64,000 bases of DNA from Natronomonas aquatica (GCF_024449025.1 NZ_JAHLKM010000003.1:62001-126000), one strand, 5' to 3'. Counted from the stretch's first letter, positions 35,436-44,712 are shown. The notes: generated by a model from the letters alone, not told the origin. Made by a program: numbers and translations.

Positions 35436-36458
35436 TCACTTCGGGGGCGTGACGACGTTTCTGACGTCGCTCGCACCGGCGCGTCTGACGACCGCCCGGA
35501 TCGGATCCTGAACGCCACAGAGGTTATCCGAGTCGCCGTCGAGAACGAGGAGGCGGGCCTCCCGGTCCGGCTCGATGACGCCGCAGTTCAGCCCCGCGAT
35601 ATCGGCGCCAGCGGCGGTCGCCATCCGGAGGACATCCCGGTCGGTCACGTCACACAGCTTCGAGACGAACTCCATCTCGCGGAACATCGACGGGCTGTTG
35701 AGCATCACGTTGTCGGTCCCGAGCGCGACGGTCGTCCGCTCTAGGAGTTCGGCGACCGGCGGCGTTCCGACGCCGGTCACGAGGTTCGAGCGCGGACACA
35801 CCACGACCGGCGTGTCGCCGTCCTCGAGCCGTTCGAGATGGATCCCCTCGGCGTGGACCATGTGGACGAGAAAGTCCGGACCAAGATCCAGCGCCGGGTT
35901 GATATCGTGGGCGTCCCGCTCGCCGGCGTGGATCCCGAAGGGCTTGTCGGCCTTCCGGGCAGCCGTCCGTTCGGCCGCAAAATCGGCGTCCCGGGCGCCG
36001 CTGGCACCGAACCCGTCGGCGACCTCGAGGACGTCGATCTCCTCGCGGCCGAACACGACCGGCTCGATGTCGGCCCCCTCGGCGGCTTCGAGGAGCGCCT
36101 CGACGCCCGCGGTTCCGCCTTCCCGAAACTCCAGGAAAGCGGCGGTACCGCCCGCCGTCATGAACGATAGCGACCGCCGCATCGATTCGATCAGCTCGGA
36201 TCGGTCGGCGTCGGCCAGAAGCCGGTGTTTCAGCCCGTCCGGCGGTGCGACGAGTTCGTCCAGCGACAGCCCCCGGCCGGCTTCCTTGGCGATCGAATCG
36301 CCGAGGTGGGTGTGGGCGTTGACGAACGCCGGACAGACGATGTCCGAGGAGGCTGTCTCGACCTCCTCGATCCCGGTGATCGTCCCGGATTCGACGACGA
36401 CGCGGCCCTCGAGGGGTTCGTACTCGGGGCCGGCAAGTATCGTGCCCGAAAGCTCCAT
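35436..36458 (-). CDS. Amidohydrolase-family protein (cytosine/adenosine deaminase-type)
   Basis: 340 residues. PAFVNAHTHLGDS gives the HxH metal motif, FGIHAGERDAHD and VVVCPRSN the middle motifs, and VALGTDNVMLNSPSMFREM the catalytic Asp region of MTA/SAH-deaminase-like amidohydrolases. The protein is shorter than the usual 400-440 residues, lacking part of the N-terminal beta-sandwich. Substrate unknown: a deaminated nucleoside or pterin-type base is possible. ATG at 36458 gives a standard start. Confidence 0.82.
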   Translation of the reverse strand: MELSGTILAGPEYEPLEGRVVVESGTITGIEEVETASSDIVCPAFVNAHTHLGDSIAKEAGRGLSLDELVAPPDGLKHRLLADADRSELIESMRRSLSFMTAGGTAAFLEFREGGTAGVEALLEAAEGADIEPVVFGREEIDVLEVADGFGASGARDADFAAERTAARKADKPFGIHAGERDAHDINPALDLGPDFLVHMVHAEGIHLERLEDGDTPVVVCPRSNLVTGVGTPPVAELLERTTVALGTDNVMLNSPSMFREMEFVSKLCDVTDRDVLRMATAAGADIAGLNCGVIEPDREARLLVLDGDSDNLCGVQDPIRAVVRRAGASDVRNVVTPPK

Positions 36459-36595
36459 GGCTGTCCCACGGGATCCTCGGTTAAATCGGTTGTAGCTTTC
36501 GACCGAACCGACGGTCGGAGATTCCGGACAGGAGTCGACCCGTTCTATCCCGGGTTTATCAGGGCAGTAACAGAGGCGGGCGTTTCTCGGATCGG

Positions 36596-36784
36596 CTACC
36601 GTTGGGGATCTTTAAGCACCGTGAACCACATCGCGGGCATGATCGCGATGAGCCCGAGGATTATCAGAACGATCCCAACCACGCTCAACACCAGACTGCT
36701 GAACGATACGATGAGGACAATCCCGATTATTGGTGCGACGAGCATCCACACTGAAAAAGCCCTTCCGAGCATCTTCTCGTTCAT
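36596..36784 (-). CDS. Small membrane protein (62 aa)
   Basis: From ATG at 36784 the product is MNEKMLGRAFSVWMLVAPII and then two hydrophobic helices with a short C-terminal tail, FTVLKDPQR. A GTTAAAT word about 30 bases upstream is a plausible TATA element. A longer upstream reading is Arg-rich and unlikely. Function unknown. Confidence 0.55.
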   Translation of the reverse strand: MNEKMLGRAFSVWMLVAPIIGIVLIVSFSSLVLSVVGIVLIILGLIAIMPAMWFTVLKDPQR

Positions 36785-36870
36785 GGTATGCTGTAGGGAC
36801 CAGCGGTACCGATTTAACTGTTCCTTCTGACGACGCCGGACGTGGACGCCGATCGGACGGACCGCCCGGT

Positions 36871-38088
36871 TCAAAAGTCATCGAGCGTCGCGTTGATCCC
36901 CCGCCGGACGTCGACGACGAGCGCGTCGAGATCCAGCCCCAGTACCTCCTCGGTCGCCCGTCCGACCCGGTCGGCCGCCCCCTCGGGCGCGTAGACGCCG
37001 AGCCGCCACTGCTCTTCGTTCGCCCGCCGGAGCGCGCTCACGAGCGTCGATTGGCTCTGGAGTGACCTGACCTCGCCGTTGACGACGACGCGGCTGGTCG
37101 ATTCCTCCATCCGGGGGCGCGGTGGAACGTCGAGCACGACGGTGTCGGGGTCCAGTTCGGCCCGCGTCGCGATCTCGCGTTCGTACTCCCGGACTGTCCC
37201 GTGATCGGCGTCGACGACTGCCGCCGGTACGTCCCGGAGTTCCGCCCAGACCGCCCGTTTGAACAGCGACCGCGTGTCGAGCCGTCGGGCGGTCTCCGCC
37301 GTCTCAGCGGTCGACCGGAGGCAAACGAGCAGATCGGCGTCGTCCATCCGCCTGAGTTCCTCGGCGGTCACCTCGCCGGCCGCGAGCAGTTTCTCGGTCC
37401 CGCGCCGGAGCATCGCCTTCGAGATCCGGGCGACGTGGTGGTTGTAGACGACGGGGTTCATAAGCGAGCGGGCCACAAGCAGCGATTCGGCGGTCTGGAC
37501 GTTCCCCTCGGCGAGAACGAGTTCGCCGTCGACGAACCGGAGCTCCCGGACGAGCCGGCCGGTATCGATCGTCCCGTACGGGACGCCCGTGTGGTGGGCG
37601 TCACGGACCAGATAGTCCATCCGATCGACGTCGAGTTCCCCCGAGACCAGCTGGCCGAACTCGCCGTCGCCGGCGATGAGATCGGTCACCGCCGCGGGAT
37701 CGACGTCGTGTAGCGCGAGTATGCGGGCGATCTCGCCCTCCCCGAGGAGGTCGTCGACCTCGTCGTGCATCCGTCCGGTCCGTCTGGCGACGACCGACTC
37801 TATGTTGTGGCTGAACGGCGTGTGGCCGACGTCGTGAAGGATCGCCGCGGCCTCCAGCCGCTTCCGGCGTCGACCGGCGATCCCGAGCCGATCGAGCGCG
37901 GCGCGGGCGAGATGATACACCCCGAGGGAGTGTTCGAACCGGGTGTGGTTCGCGCTCGGGTAGACGAGCCCGACCGTCCCGAGCTGTCGGAGCCGCCGGA
38001 GCCGCTGGACGGCCGGCGTATCGAGCAGGTCGGCCGCGATCCCCTCGATGGCGATGTGGTCGTGGACGCTGTCCTTGATCGTGACCAT
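36871..38088 (-). CDS. HD-domain phosphohydrolase
   Basis: 405 residues. NHTRFEHSLGVYHLARAAL, AAILHDVGHTPFSHNIE and VSGELDVDRMDYLVRDAHHTGV are the H..HD..D motifs of the HD superfamily in the dGTPase/SAMHD1-like branch (YdhJ-type). Such enzymes hydrolyse dNTPs or other phosphates; which one applies here is not known. The C-terminal third carries a beta-rich regulatory-like region. A start ATG at 38088 gives MVTIKDSVHDHI, typical of the subgroup. Confidence 0.85.
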   Translation of the reverse strand: MVTIKDSVHDHIAIEGIAADLLDTPAVQRLRRLRQLGTVGLVYPSANHTRFEHSLGVYHLARAALDRLGIAGRRRKRLEAAAILHDVGHTPFSHNIESVVARRTGRMHDEVDDLLGEGEIARILALHDVDPAAVTDLIAGDGEFGQLVSGELDVDRMDYLVRDAHHTGVPYGTIDTGRLVRELRFVDGELVLAEGNVQTAESLLVARSLMNPVVYNHHVARISKAMLRRGTEKLLAAGEVTAEELRRMDDADLLVCLRSTAETAETARRLDTRSLFKRAVWAELRDVPAAVVDADHGTVREYEREIATRAELDPDTVVLDVPPRPRMEESTSRVVVNGEVRSLQSQSTLVSALRRANEEQWRLGVYAPEGAADRVGRATEEVLGLDLDALVVDVRRGINATLDDF

Positions 38089-38195
38089 CCGTCGGGTCGT
38101 TCGTCGCCCTATAATAAAAACCGTCGCGCCGACGGTCCCGTTCGGGGGGCCGGTTCGACGGTCAGATACAAACCCGTCGGCGCGAAAACGGGGGT

Positions 38196-39200
38196 ATGGT
38201 TACGTTCCTGGCCGGCGGGACGGGGACGCCGAAGCTCCTGTGGGGCGCCGACGGCGTCTTCGATCCGGGCGAGACGCCCGTCGTCTGCAACACCGGCGAC
38301 GACGTCGAGATGGGGGGGCTACTCGTCTGTCCCGACGTCGATACGGTACTGTTCTCGGAGGGCGGGATCCTCGATCGGGAGACGTGGTGGGGGATCGGTG
38401 GCGACAGCACCGAAACCCACGGGGCAATCGGTGAGTTGGCCGAGGACGCGGGGCTCGACCCCGGCCCACGGTACCTGTCGGACGACGCACAGACTTCCGG
38501 ACGGGAGATCGCCCGCTGGCGACGCTTCTCGGGCGTCGCTGAGTTCATGGAGCTCGGCGACCGGGATCGGGCGGTCCACGTCACCCGGACCGGACTGCTC
38601 GACGAGGGGAAGACGCTCACCGAGACGACGGCGACGCTCGCCGAGGCGCTCGGCGTCGACCGCCCCGTCTTGCCGATGAGCGACGATCCGGTGGCGACGA
38701 TCGTCCACACCGACGAGGGGCCGATGCACTTCCAGGAGTTTTGGGTTCACCGCCGGGCCGAACCGTCGGTCGATCGGGTCGAGTACCGGGGTGCAGACGG
38801 GGCCGAACCGACGTCGGCCGTCCGGGAGGCGCTCGATGCCCCGGTTGTGATCGGCCCTTCGAACCCCGTGACGAGCATCGGGCCGATGGTGGCGATGGAC
38901 GCCGTCCGGGCGGCCCTGGAGTCGACGCCGGTCGTCGCCGTCTCGCCGTTCGTCGGCGACCGGATCTTCTCGGGACCGGCGGGCAAACTCCTCGAGGCGA
39001 CCGGATACGAGGCCTCCACGGCCGGCGTCGCCGAGGCCTACCCCTACGCCGACGCGTTCGTCCTCGATACCGACGACGACACGGAACTGGACCGGCCGAC
39101 TGTTCGGACCGATACCGAACTCGGCTCGCCTGCCGACGGCGAACGCGTCTGTCGGGCCGTCCGGGAGGCGCTCGGGACCGTCGGCGCGGAGGTGGTCTGA
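38196..39200 (+). CDS. cofD: 2-phospho-L-lactate transferase (F420 synthesis)
   Basis: 334 residues. [50 protein letters not shown] and [13 protein letters not shown] are all CofD motifs. The enzyme joins an activated lactyl (or enolpyruvyl) phosphate to the deazaflavin Fo, forming F420-0. Its TGA overlaps the ATG of the next gene by one base, so it is the first gene of a four-gene overlapping operon. The F420-using LLM enzyme at 53871 is a plausible consumer. Confidence 0.95.
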   Translation: MVTFLAGGTGTPKLLWGADGVFDPGETPVVCNTGDDVEMGGLLVCPDVDTVLFSEGGILDRETWWGIGGDSTETHGAIGELAEDAGLDPGPRYLSDDAQTSGREIARWRRFSGVAEFMELGDRDRAVHVTRTGLLDEGKTLTETTATLAEALGVDRPVLPMSDDPVATIVHTDEGPMHFQEFWVHRRAEPSVDRVEYRGADGAEPTSAVREALDAPVVIGPSNPVTSIGPMVAMDAVRAALESTPVVAVSPFVGDRIFSGPAGKLLEATGYEASTAGVAEAYPYADAFVLDTDDDTELDRPTVRTDTELGSPADGERVCRAVREALGTVGAEVV

Positions 39201-39991
39201 TGCCGGCGTTCGACCCGCCCGTCGCCGCCGCCTCCCTGTCGGGGGAATCCGACGCCGAATGGGCTCGGAGGGCCGCGCCGTACGTCGGCTGTGCGTTCCT
39301 CGGCGGGATCGCCCTCGAGGACGCGACCAGGGCGGCGGCCCGAAAGCTCCGCGAACGCGACCGGACGGAGTTTCTGCCGCCGGACCCGATCGCCTTTATC
39401 GACGCGCAACTGGCGGCGCTTTCGGACGTCGACCTCCGTCCGGGGATGAACGTCCGGAGCGCGGCGCCGGAGCCGGTCGCGGCCGCCGCTTCAGTCTGTG
39501 CCGATCACGGGGCGGTCCTCGAGATCAACGCCCACTGCCGGCAGGCGGAAATGTGTGCGGCGGGGGCCGGCGAGACGCTTCTGGCCGACGGCGATCGGCT
39601 CTGTGAGTACGTCGCCGCCGCGGCAGAAACGGGGGCGACGGTGAGCGTCAAACTCCGGGCGGGAGTGGCCGGCGTCGACCCCCCGGCGCTCTCGGCGCGT
39701 CTCTCCGGAGCCGGCGCCGATCTGCTGCACGTCGACGCGATGGACAGCGAACCGGTCGTCGCCGAGATCGTCGACGCCGCCCCCGACGCCGCCGTGATCG
39801 CCAACAACGGCGTCCGGGACCGGGCGACCGTCCGGGAGTACCTCGAGTACGGGGCCGACGCCGTCTCGGTCGGCCGTCCCTCGGACACCCCGGCGGTCCT
39901 GGCGCGTGTCCGGACGGCGGCCCGGGAGTGGTTCGACGGACGAACGGAACGAACAGAACGAACGGAACGGGGGGCCCGCACCGATGCGTGA
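39200..39991 (+). CDS. TIM-barrel protein related to NifR3/tRNA-dihydrouridine synthase
   Basis: 263 residues, short for a true Dus enzyme (about 320). LEINAHCRQAEMCAAGAGETLL contains the cysteine-bearing loop of the Dus/NifR3 class, TVSVKLRAGVAGVD an FMN-barrel strand and VIANNGVRDRATVREYLEYGADAVSVGR the phosphate-binding end. It belongs to the archaeal NifR3-related group whose function is unproved. The C terminus ends in an Arg-Thr-Glu repeat. The gene overlaps cofD by one base and the next gene by eight. The operon makes a coenzyme role at least as likely as tRNA modification. Confidence 0.75.
   Translation: MPAFDPPVAAASLSGESDAEWARRAAPYVGCAFLGGIALEDATRAAARKLRERDRTEFLPPDPIAFIDAQLAALSDVDLRPGMNVRSAAPEPVAAAASVCADHGAVLEINAHCRQAEMCAAGAGETLLADGDRLCEYVAAAAETGATVSVKLRAGVAGVDPPALSARLSGAGADLLHVDAMDSEPVVAEIVDAAPDAAVIANNGVRDRATVREYLEYGADAVSVGRPSDTPAVLARVRTAAREWFDGRTERTERTERGARTDA
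39938..39970 (+). repeat. Short GAACGGAAC-type tandem repeat
   Basis: Imperfect ten-base units (GAACGGAAC, GAACAGAAC) at the 3' end of the TIM-barrel gene encode an (Arg-Thr-Glu)3 tail just before the overlapping start of the next gene. Confidence 0.5.
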
Positions 39992-40817
39992 TCCGGCCGA
40001 GAACGCACAGTTGGCGCTGTTGCTCGAGGTGTCGGGGACGCCGAAGCCGGGAAACGTCGACCGTCACCGCGAGTACGAGGACCTGCGCTTCGAGCAGTTC
40101 ATGGCCGGCGCCGTCGGGGCGCTTCCGGGTCTGCAGTCGGCCGCCGACGGCGACCCGCTCGGCGCCGCCTTCGAGGACGCCGTCGAGGGGATGAGCGAAC
40201 AGTCGGGCGGCAACACGCAGTTCGGCGCGCTGTTGGCGCTGGCCCCGCTCGTGGCCGCGGCCGCGACCGACCGGCTCACTCCCGAGGCCGTCGCGGCCGT
40301 CGTCGGGGCGACGACCGTCGCGGACGCCTGTGGGTTCTATCGCGCCTTCGAACACGTCGACGTCGCCGTCGACGATCCGCCGGAGGGGGCCGACGATCTG
40401 GACGTACGTCGGGGACGCGACGCCGTCGGGACCCTCAGAGCGCGGGGACTGGCGCTTTCGGATATCATGGAACTGTCGGCCGACCACGACGGCGTCGCCG
40501 CCGAGTGGATCGCGGGCTTCGAACGGAGCTTCGAGGCAGCCGGGTGGCTGCTGGAGGACGACGGACCGGTATATAAACGCGCCTCGCGCGCGTTCCTCCG
40601 GCTTCTGGCGGCCGAACCCGACACGTTCGTCGCCACGAGGAACGGCGAGACGGCGGCGACGGAGGCGACACGGCGGGCGCGGGCCGTCCTCGACGGCGAG
40701 GAGGATCCCGAGGAACTCGCCGCCGAGTTCGTCGAACGCGATATCAACCCCGGTACGACCGCCGACCTCACGGCGGCGGCGCTTTTCATCGCCCTCGAAC
40801 GCGGGCTGGAGGTGTGA
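39984..40817 (+). CDS. Triphosphoribosyl-dephospho-CoA synthase-like (CitG family) protein
   Basis: 277 residues. LLLEVSGTPKPGNVDRHREY near the N terminus is the CitG signature (xxPKPGxVDxxxxG), and GNTQFGALLALAPL corresponds to the second conserved helix. True CitG makes the citrate-lyase prosthetic precursor, but no citrate lyase genes are here. Archaeal CitG-like proteins are instead found with C1-coenzyme genes. It overlaps the preceding gene by eight bases and stops one base before the DUF447 start. Substrates unknown. Confidence 0.8.
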   Translation: MRDPAENAQLALLLEVSGTPKPGNVDRHREYEDLRFEQFMAGAVGALPGLQSAADGDPLGAAFEDAVEGMSEQSGGNTQFGALLALAPLVAAAATDRLTPEAVAAVVGATTVADACGFYRAFEHVDVAVDDPPEGADDLDVRRGRDAVGTLRARGLALSDIMELSADHDGVAAEWIAGFERSFEAAGWLLEDDGPVYKRASRAFLRLLAAEPDTFVATRNGETAATEATRRARAVLDGEEDPEELAAEFVERDINPGTTADLTAAALFIALERGLEV

Positions 40818-40818
40818 C

Positions 40819-41412
40819 GTGACGGACGCCGAGTGGCCCCTCGAACTCGAAGGCGTCACCGAGTCGGTGGTGACGACGCTCGGGCCGAACGGCCGCTGGA
40901 ACGTCGCCGCGCTCGGGCTGTTCGCCGGCGACCCGGTGACCGCCCGGACCTGGGGTCGGACGCGGACGCGTCGGAACTTCGAAACCGAGGGGGGCGGCTA
41001 CGTCCAGTTCGTCCGGGATCCGGTCGATTTCGTCGACGCCGCCTGTTCGATCCGCGAGGAGGACGAGCCGGTCCTACCGAGTGCCGACGCGTGGGCGTCC
41101 GTCGACGCCGGGGCGATCGACCGCGGGACCGAAGGCGGGACGGAGTGGGTAGAGTGGGAACTACACCCGATCGAATCGGCGATCGAACGTGAAACCGTGT
41201 CCACGACGAATCGCGGGTACTACGCCGTGATCGAGGCGACCGTCGCCGCCTCGCGGCTCGATGTCCCCGAATACGACACCGAGACGCTCAGAGAGCGCAT
41301 CGCGTACTTCGAGGGCGTCGTCGAACGCTGTGGCGCTCCCCGCGATCGGGCAGCCTTCGAGCGCTTCCGCGAACACGTCGATCTCGGTGCCGGGAACGGA
41401 GACGAAGAATAG
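40819..41412 (+). CDS. DUF447-family (split-barrel flavin-like) protein
   Basis: 197 residues from GTG one base after the CitG-like stop. ESVVTTLGPNGRWNVAALGL and VQFVRDPVDFVDAA match the N-terminal beta-barrel of DUF447, which resembles FMN-binding split barrels; the C-terminal third is helical (DTETLRERIAYFEGVVERCG). No activity is established for the family that I know of. It is the last gene of the cofD operon. Confidence 0.8.
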   Translation: MTDAEWPLELEGVTESVVTTLGPNGRWNVAALGLFAGDPVTARTWGRTRTRRNFETEGGGYVQFVRDPVDFVDAACSIREEDEPVLPSADAWASVDAGAIDRGTEGGTEWVEWELHPIESAIERETVSTTNRGYYAVIEATVAASRLDVPEYDTETLRERIAYFEGVVERCGAPRDRAAFERFREHVDLGAGNGDEE

Positions 41413-41466
41413 TTCGGCGCCCTGCCGCCGGTCCCGAGACCGTGCCGACGGTGCGGAACGGGGCGG

Positions 41467-41622
41467 TTACTCTCCGGACGGGGAGGTCGAGCCGACGAAG
41501 GACTCGATCCGATCGCGGTAGGTGCCGAGGCCGAGACCCCCGATAAACAGGAGCAGTCCCGAGAGCACGATCCATGTGAGGTTTGCGTGTTCCGTCCCCG
41601 TGTGCAACAGTACGTCGAGCAT
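41467..41622 (-). CDS. Small single-pass membrane protein (51 aa)
   Basis: From ATG at 41622 the product starts MLDVLLHTGTEHANLTW, passes through one hydrophobic helix (IVLSGLLLFIGGLGLGTY) and ends in a short polar tail. The TATA-like TTTTATATTC sits 19-28 bases upstream, right for a leaderless transcript. No family recognised. Confidence 0.65.
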   Translation of the reverse strand: MLDVLLHTGTEHANLTWIVLSGLLLFIGGLGLGTYRDRIESFVGSTSPSGE

Positions 41623-41642
41623 ACCGCGGCTACGACGACGGA

Positions 41643-41650
41643 ATATAAAA
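41643..41650 (-). promoter_or_regulatory. TATA box of the 51-aa protein gene
   Basis: TTTTATAT on the minus strand, about 25 bases before the ATG at 41622. It is a strong AT-rich word in G+C-rich surroundings. Confidence 0.6.
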
Positions 41651-41770
41651 ACTCTGCTACAAATGTCGGGCATCGACAAGCCCGAGTCGGTTCGGGGTTC
41701 CGAACGTCTCCCGAGGGGCCCGCGATGGGCGCCGCGGTCCTGGCGGGCCGATCGGAGCGGACGGCTCGTG

Positions 41771-42973
41771 TTACGGGGACGACGCCGGCGATGTCCCGCG
41801 GTCGCGTTCGGGCCCTCCGTCGGCCATCTTCCGCTCGCCGCGGGGGAACCACGCGAGTTCGTGGTCGGCGTCGAGACTCGCGAATACGGGATCGTCGAGC
41901 GACACCTTGTCGGCGTGGTTGTGCATACAGCCGACGACGTCCCCCGAATCGATCTCGACGCGGTAGAGGACGGTCGGGCCGAGATACCGACGGTGGACGA
42001 CCTCCCCGTTTGCCTCACCGGGGGCCGCCGGCCGGGCGCGGACGTCGTCCGGGCGGACCATGAGATCGATCTCGCTCCCGACGTAGGCGTCGGTGAGACC
42101 GTTGATCTGATCGAACGGGATACAGCCGACCCCGGTCTCGACGCAGTCTTGCTTGACGTGGCCGGCGACGAAAGAGGCGTGGCCGAGGAACCCCGCGACG
42201 AACCGCGATTCGGGCTGCTGGAAGACCTCCTCGGGCGTGCCGATCTGGTCGATGCTGCCCTCGCTCATCACCGCGACGCGATCGGAGATCGACATCGCCT
42301 CCTCCTGGTCGTGGGTGACCGAGACGGCGGTAACGCCGGCCTCCTTCAGGATCTCTCTGACCTCCTCGCGCATCTCGACGCGGAGATCGACGTCGAGGTT
42401 CGAAAACGGCTCGTCCAACAGGAGCAATCGCGGCTCGGGTGCGAGCGACCGGGCGAGGGCGACCCGCTGTTGTTGTCCGCCGGAGAGTTCGTCCGGGGAT
42501 TTTTCGCCGTGGTCGGCGAGCCCGACGAGTTCGAGGAGTTCCTCGACCCGCGCGTTCCGCTTTTCCTCGGGCCACTCCTCGATCCCGAAAGCGATGTTTT
42601 CGCGGGCCGATAGGTGCGGAAACAGCGCGAATTCCTGGAAGACGACGCCGACGTCCCGCTTTTCGGCCGGGACGAAGTCCGATCCGGTGACGGACGATCC
42701 TTCGAGACGGACGGTTCCGGAGTCGGGACGCTCCAACCCGGCGATGAGCCGAAGCGTCGTCGTCTTGCCGCAGCCCGAAGGGCCCAGAAGCGTCAACAGC
42801 TCGCCGTCGCGGACCGTCAGCGAGAGATCCCGAATCACGGTCGTTCCGTCGTAGGATTTCCGGAGATCCTCCAGCTCCAACACTGACCGCCGCGTCGACC
42901 CCGTCGCCCGGTCTGACGTCCCGTCGAGTACCTCACGATCGGTCGCCTCCGGCTGTCTGAGTTCACTGGACAC
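41771..42973 (-). CDS. ABC transporter ATPase, PotA/FbpC-type (orphan)
   Basis: About 400 residues. Walker A LLGPSGCGKTTTLRL, Q-loop VVFQEFALFPHLSA, signature LSGGQQQRVALARSL and Walker B LLLLDEPFSNLDVDLR are complete; a C-terminal TOBE/OB domain (VMVRPDDVR-type strand LMVRPDDVRARPAA) marks the iron/spermidine/thiosulfate branch. There is no ATG near the N terminus; GTG at 42973 or 42982 is the likely start. No permease or binding protein is in the window, so the partner transporter is encoded elsewhere. Confidence 0.87.
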   Translation of the reverse strand: MSSELRQPEATDREVLDGTSDRATGSTRRSVLELEDLRKSYDGTTVIRDLSLTVRDGELLTLLGPSGCGKTTTLRLIAGLERPDSGTVRLEGSSVTGSDFVPAEKRDVGVVFQEFALFPHLSARENIAFGIEEWPEEKRNARVEELLELVGLADHGEKSPDELSGGQQQRVALARSLAPEPRLLLLDEPFSNLDVDLRVEMREEVREILKEAGVTAVSVTHDQEEAMSISDRVAVMSEGSIDQIGTPEEVFQQPESRFVAGFLGHASFVAGHVKQDCVETGVGCIPFDQINGLTDAYVGSEIDLMVRPDDVRARPAAPGEANGEVVHRRYLGPTVLYRVEIDSGDVVGCMHNHADKVSLDDPVFASLDADHELAWFPRGERKMADGGPERDRGTSPASSP

Positions 42974-43136
42974 CGCGATCACCTCCGATGGTCCCTGCCG
43001 GATCGCTTGCGTTCATCACTGCGGCTATTGTTTAGGCACACCAAAAACCCTTCCGTTCGATCCCACGTGGCCGGGGTCGGGCCGAGTGGCACGACGACCG
43101 GCAGTTCGGCTGAACGTGTGGAGTCCCTTCGGCGGG

Positions 43137-43832
43137 CTATTCGTTCCGATCGTCGCTGCGGTCTTCTCTTTTCTCCTCCGTGTCCGTCGCGTCGACCGGC
43201 CCCTCGTCGTCGAGTTCGTCCTTGATCGAAGCCAACTCCGCGTCGACGTCGATCCCGACGTCGTCGACCCCGTCTTCCGCCGAACCGATACCGGTCCCGG
43301 CGGGACCGTCGCCTTCGATACCGTTCCCGTCCTCCGATTCCGCGACGGCGTCCGAAAGCCGCTCGTCGACCTCCGTCCGGAGGTCGCGGGCCTCCTCGAG
43401 CAGCCGCCGGAGTTCCGGGTTCGAGGGGTCGCCAGCCGCGGCGGCCGACTGCAGTTCCGCGAGGGCCTCATCGAGCCGCCGCAGCGTCTCACGGCTGGCC
43501 GCCGCGAGCCGATCGCGCCCGACCTCGCCGACCGTCTCGAGCGAGCCGGTACGCGAGGATCGGTCGGCTCCCGTTGCGGCGTCGAGCGGGCGACCGTCGG
43601 CGACCCGGAGGGCGGCGGCCAGAAGCTCTAGCGTTCGGATACTCGCCTCCAGGAGTGCGATGACGGTCGGGATGGTGTACTGTTCGGTAAACCGGAGGAT
43701 TTCGCCGGGACTGGGCGGCCGCGGCAGCCCGAGCGGTCCACGGGGCGGTTCCTGCAGCTCCGATCGAAGCGCTTTCAGAGTCTCGGAGAGTTCCGCCGTC
43801 GCCTCGGTGAGTTCGCGCTCGCGGTCGTCCAT
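43137..43832 (-). CDS. Haloarchaeal coiled-coil/acidic-tail hypothetical protein
   Basis: 231 residues from ATG at 43832. Helical N terminus (RERELTEATAELSETLKALR), a Pro-rich hinge (LGLPRPPSPGEILRF), an amphipathic or weakly hydrophobic helix (TVIALLEASIRTLELLAAAL), a second coiled coil and a long acidic disordered tail. This pattern suggests a membrane-peripheral scaffold, but no family function is known to me. It converges with nothing; it is divergent from trkA. Confidence 0.6.
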   Translation of the reverse strand: MDDRERELTEATAELSETLKALRSELQEPPRGPLGLPRPPSPGEILRFTEQYTIPTVIALLEASIRTLELLAAALRVADGRPLDAATGADRSSRTGSLETVGEVGRDRLAAASRETLRRLDEALAELQSAAAAGDPSNPELRRLLEEARDLRTEVDERLSDAVAESEDGNGIEGDGPAGTGIGSAEDGVDDVGIDVDAELASIKDELDDEGPVDATDTEEKREDRSDDRNE

Positions 43833-44023
43833 ACCCCTACTGGATCGCGGAGCGTCAAAACAGTACGTCCTCGGAACGGCCCGTCCGGTTTCCCGGTATC
43901 GGCGCGGTTTCCCCCCGTCGGCGGGGCACCAATCCGGACCGCCGATCGGTTCCGGACGGCCGTCCCCCGCCATCTGTATGTGAATGGGTAACATTCTTGA
44001 GCCGGCTCGTCGTACGGGTACCC

Positions 44024-44710
44024 ATGAGATTCGTTATCGTCGGCGCCGGACGGGTCGGGCGGCGAACGGCACGCGTACTCCGGGAGGAGGACCACGAGGT
44101 CGTCATCGTCGAACCCGACGTAACGAAGGTCGAGCGGCTCCGCAAGGAGGGTTTCACCGTCGTTGCGGGCGACGGCAGCGACGAGGCCACGCTCCTCGAG
44201 CAGGACCTCGAGACCGTCGATGGGGTCGCAGCGCTATCGGGGGATCTCGCCGTCAACTTCCTCGTCTGTATGATCGCCAAACGCCACGAGTGTCGGACCG
44301 TCCTGCGGGTCGACGACGACGACCGCGAGTACATCATCGGCAAGTACGCCGACGACGTCGACGAGGTGATCTATCCCGAGCGCCTCGGCGCGATCGCCGC
44401 GAAAAACGCCCTCGTCGGCGGCAGCGTCCGGGCCGTCGCCGACATCGCCCACAACCTCCAGTTGCTCGAACTCACGGTCACGCCGGGCTCGCCGATGCGG
44501 GGGTACTCGCTGTCGGAACTGGAGTTGCCCGCCGACGCCCGCGTCCTCGCGTTCGGGAAAGAGGGCGAACAGCTCGATCTCCCCGACGCGGACGCCTCGC
44601 TGGAGGCCGGCGACCGCGTCGTCGTGATCGCCGACTTCGACGTCCTCCGTGAAGTCGAACAGATCATCGTCGGCGAGACCGATCCCGCGCTCGCACAGGG
44701 GGGTGTCTGA
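44024..44710 (+). CDS. trkA: TrkA-type K+ uptake regulatory protein (RCK)
   Basis: 228 residues from ATG at 44024; TTG at 43997 would add nine residues before the Rossmann strand. MRFVIVGAGRVGRRTARVL is the NAD-binding motif, VAGDGSDEATL the following switch, and the C-terminal half (ELTVTPGSPMRGYSLSEL, LEAGDRVVVIADFDVL) is a TrkA_C domain. It gates a TrkH-type K+ channel in response to nucleotides; no trkH gene is in the window. The downstream RAM-domain gene starts two bases after its stop, so the two are co-expressed. Confidence 0.9.
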   Translation: MRFVIVGAGRVGRRTARVLREEDHEVVIVEPDVTKVERLRKEGFTVVAGDGSDEATLLEQDLETVDGVAALSGDLAVNFLVCMIAKRHECRTVLRVDDDDREYIIGKYADDVDEVIYPERLGAIAAKNALVGGSVRAVADIAHNLQLLELTVTPGSPMRGYSLSELELPADARVLAFGKEGEQLDLPDADASLEAGDRVVVIADFDVLREVEQIIVGETDPALAQGGV

Positions 44711-44712
44711 GG

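Noticed and set aside
40568-40579. TATA-like GTATATAAAC
   Set aside because: It lies within the CitG-like gene and encodes Val-Tyr-Lys; no gene starts at the right distance.
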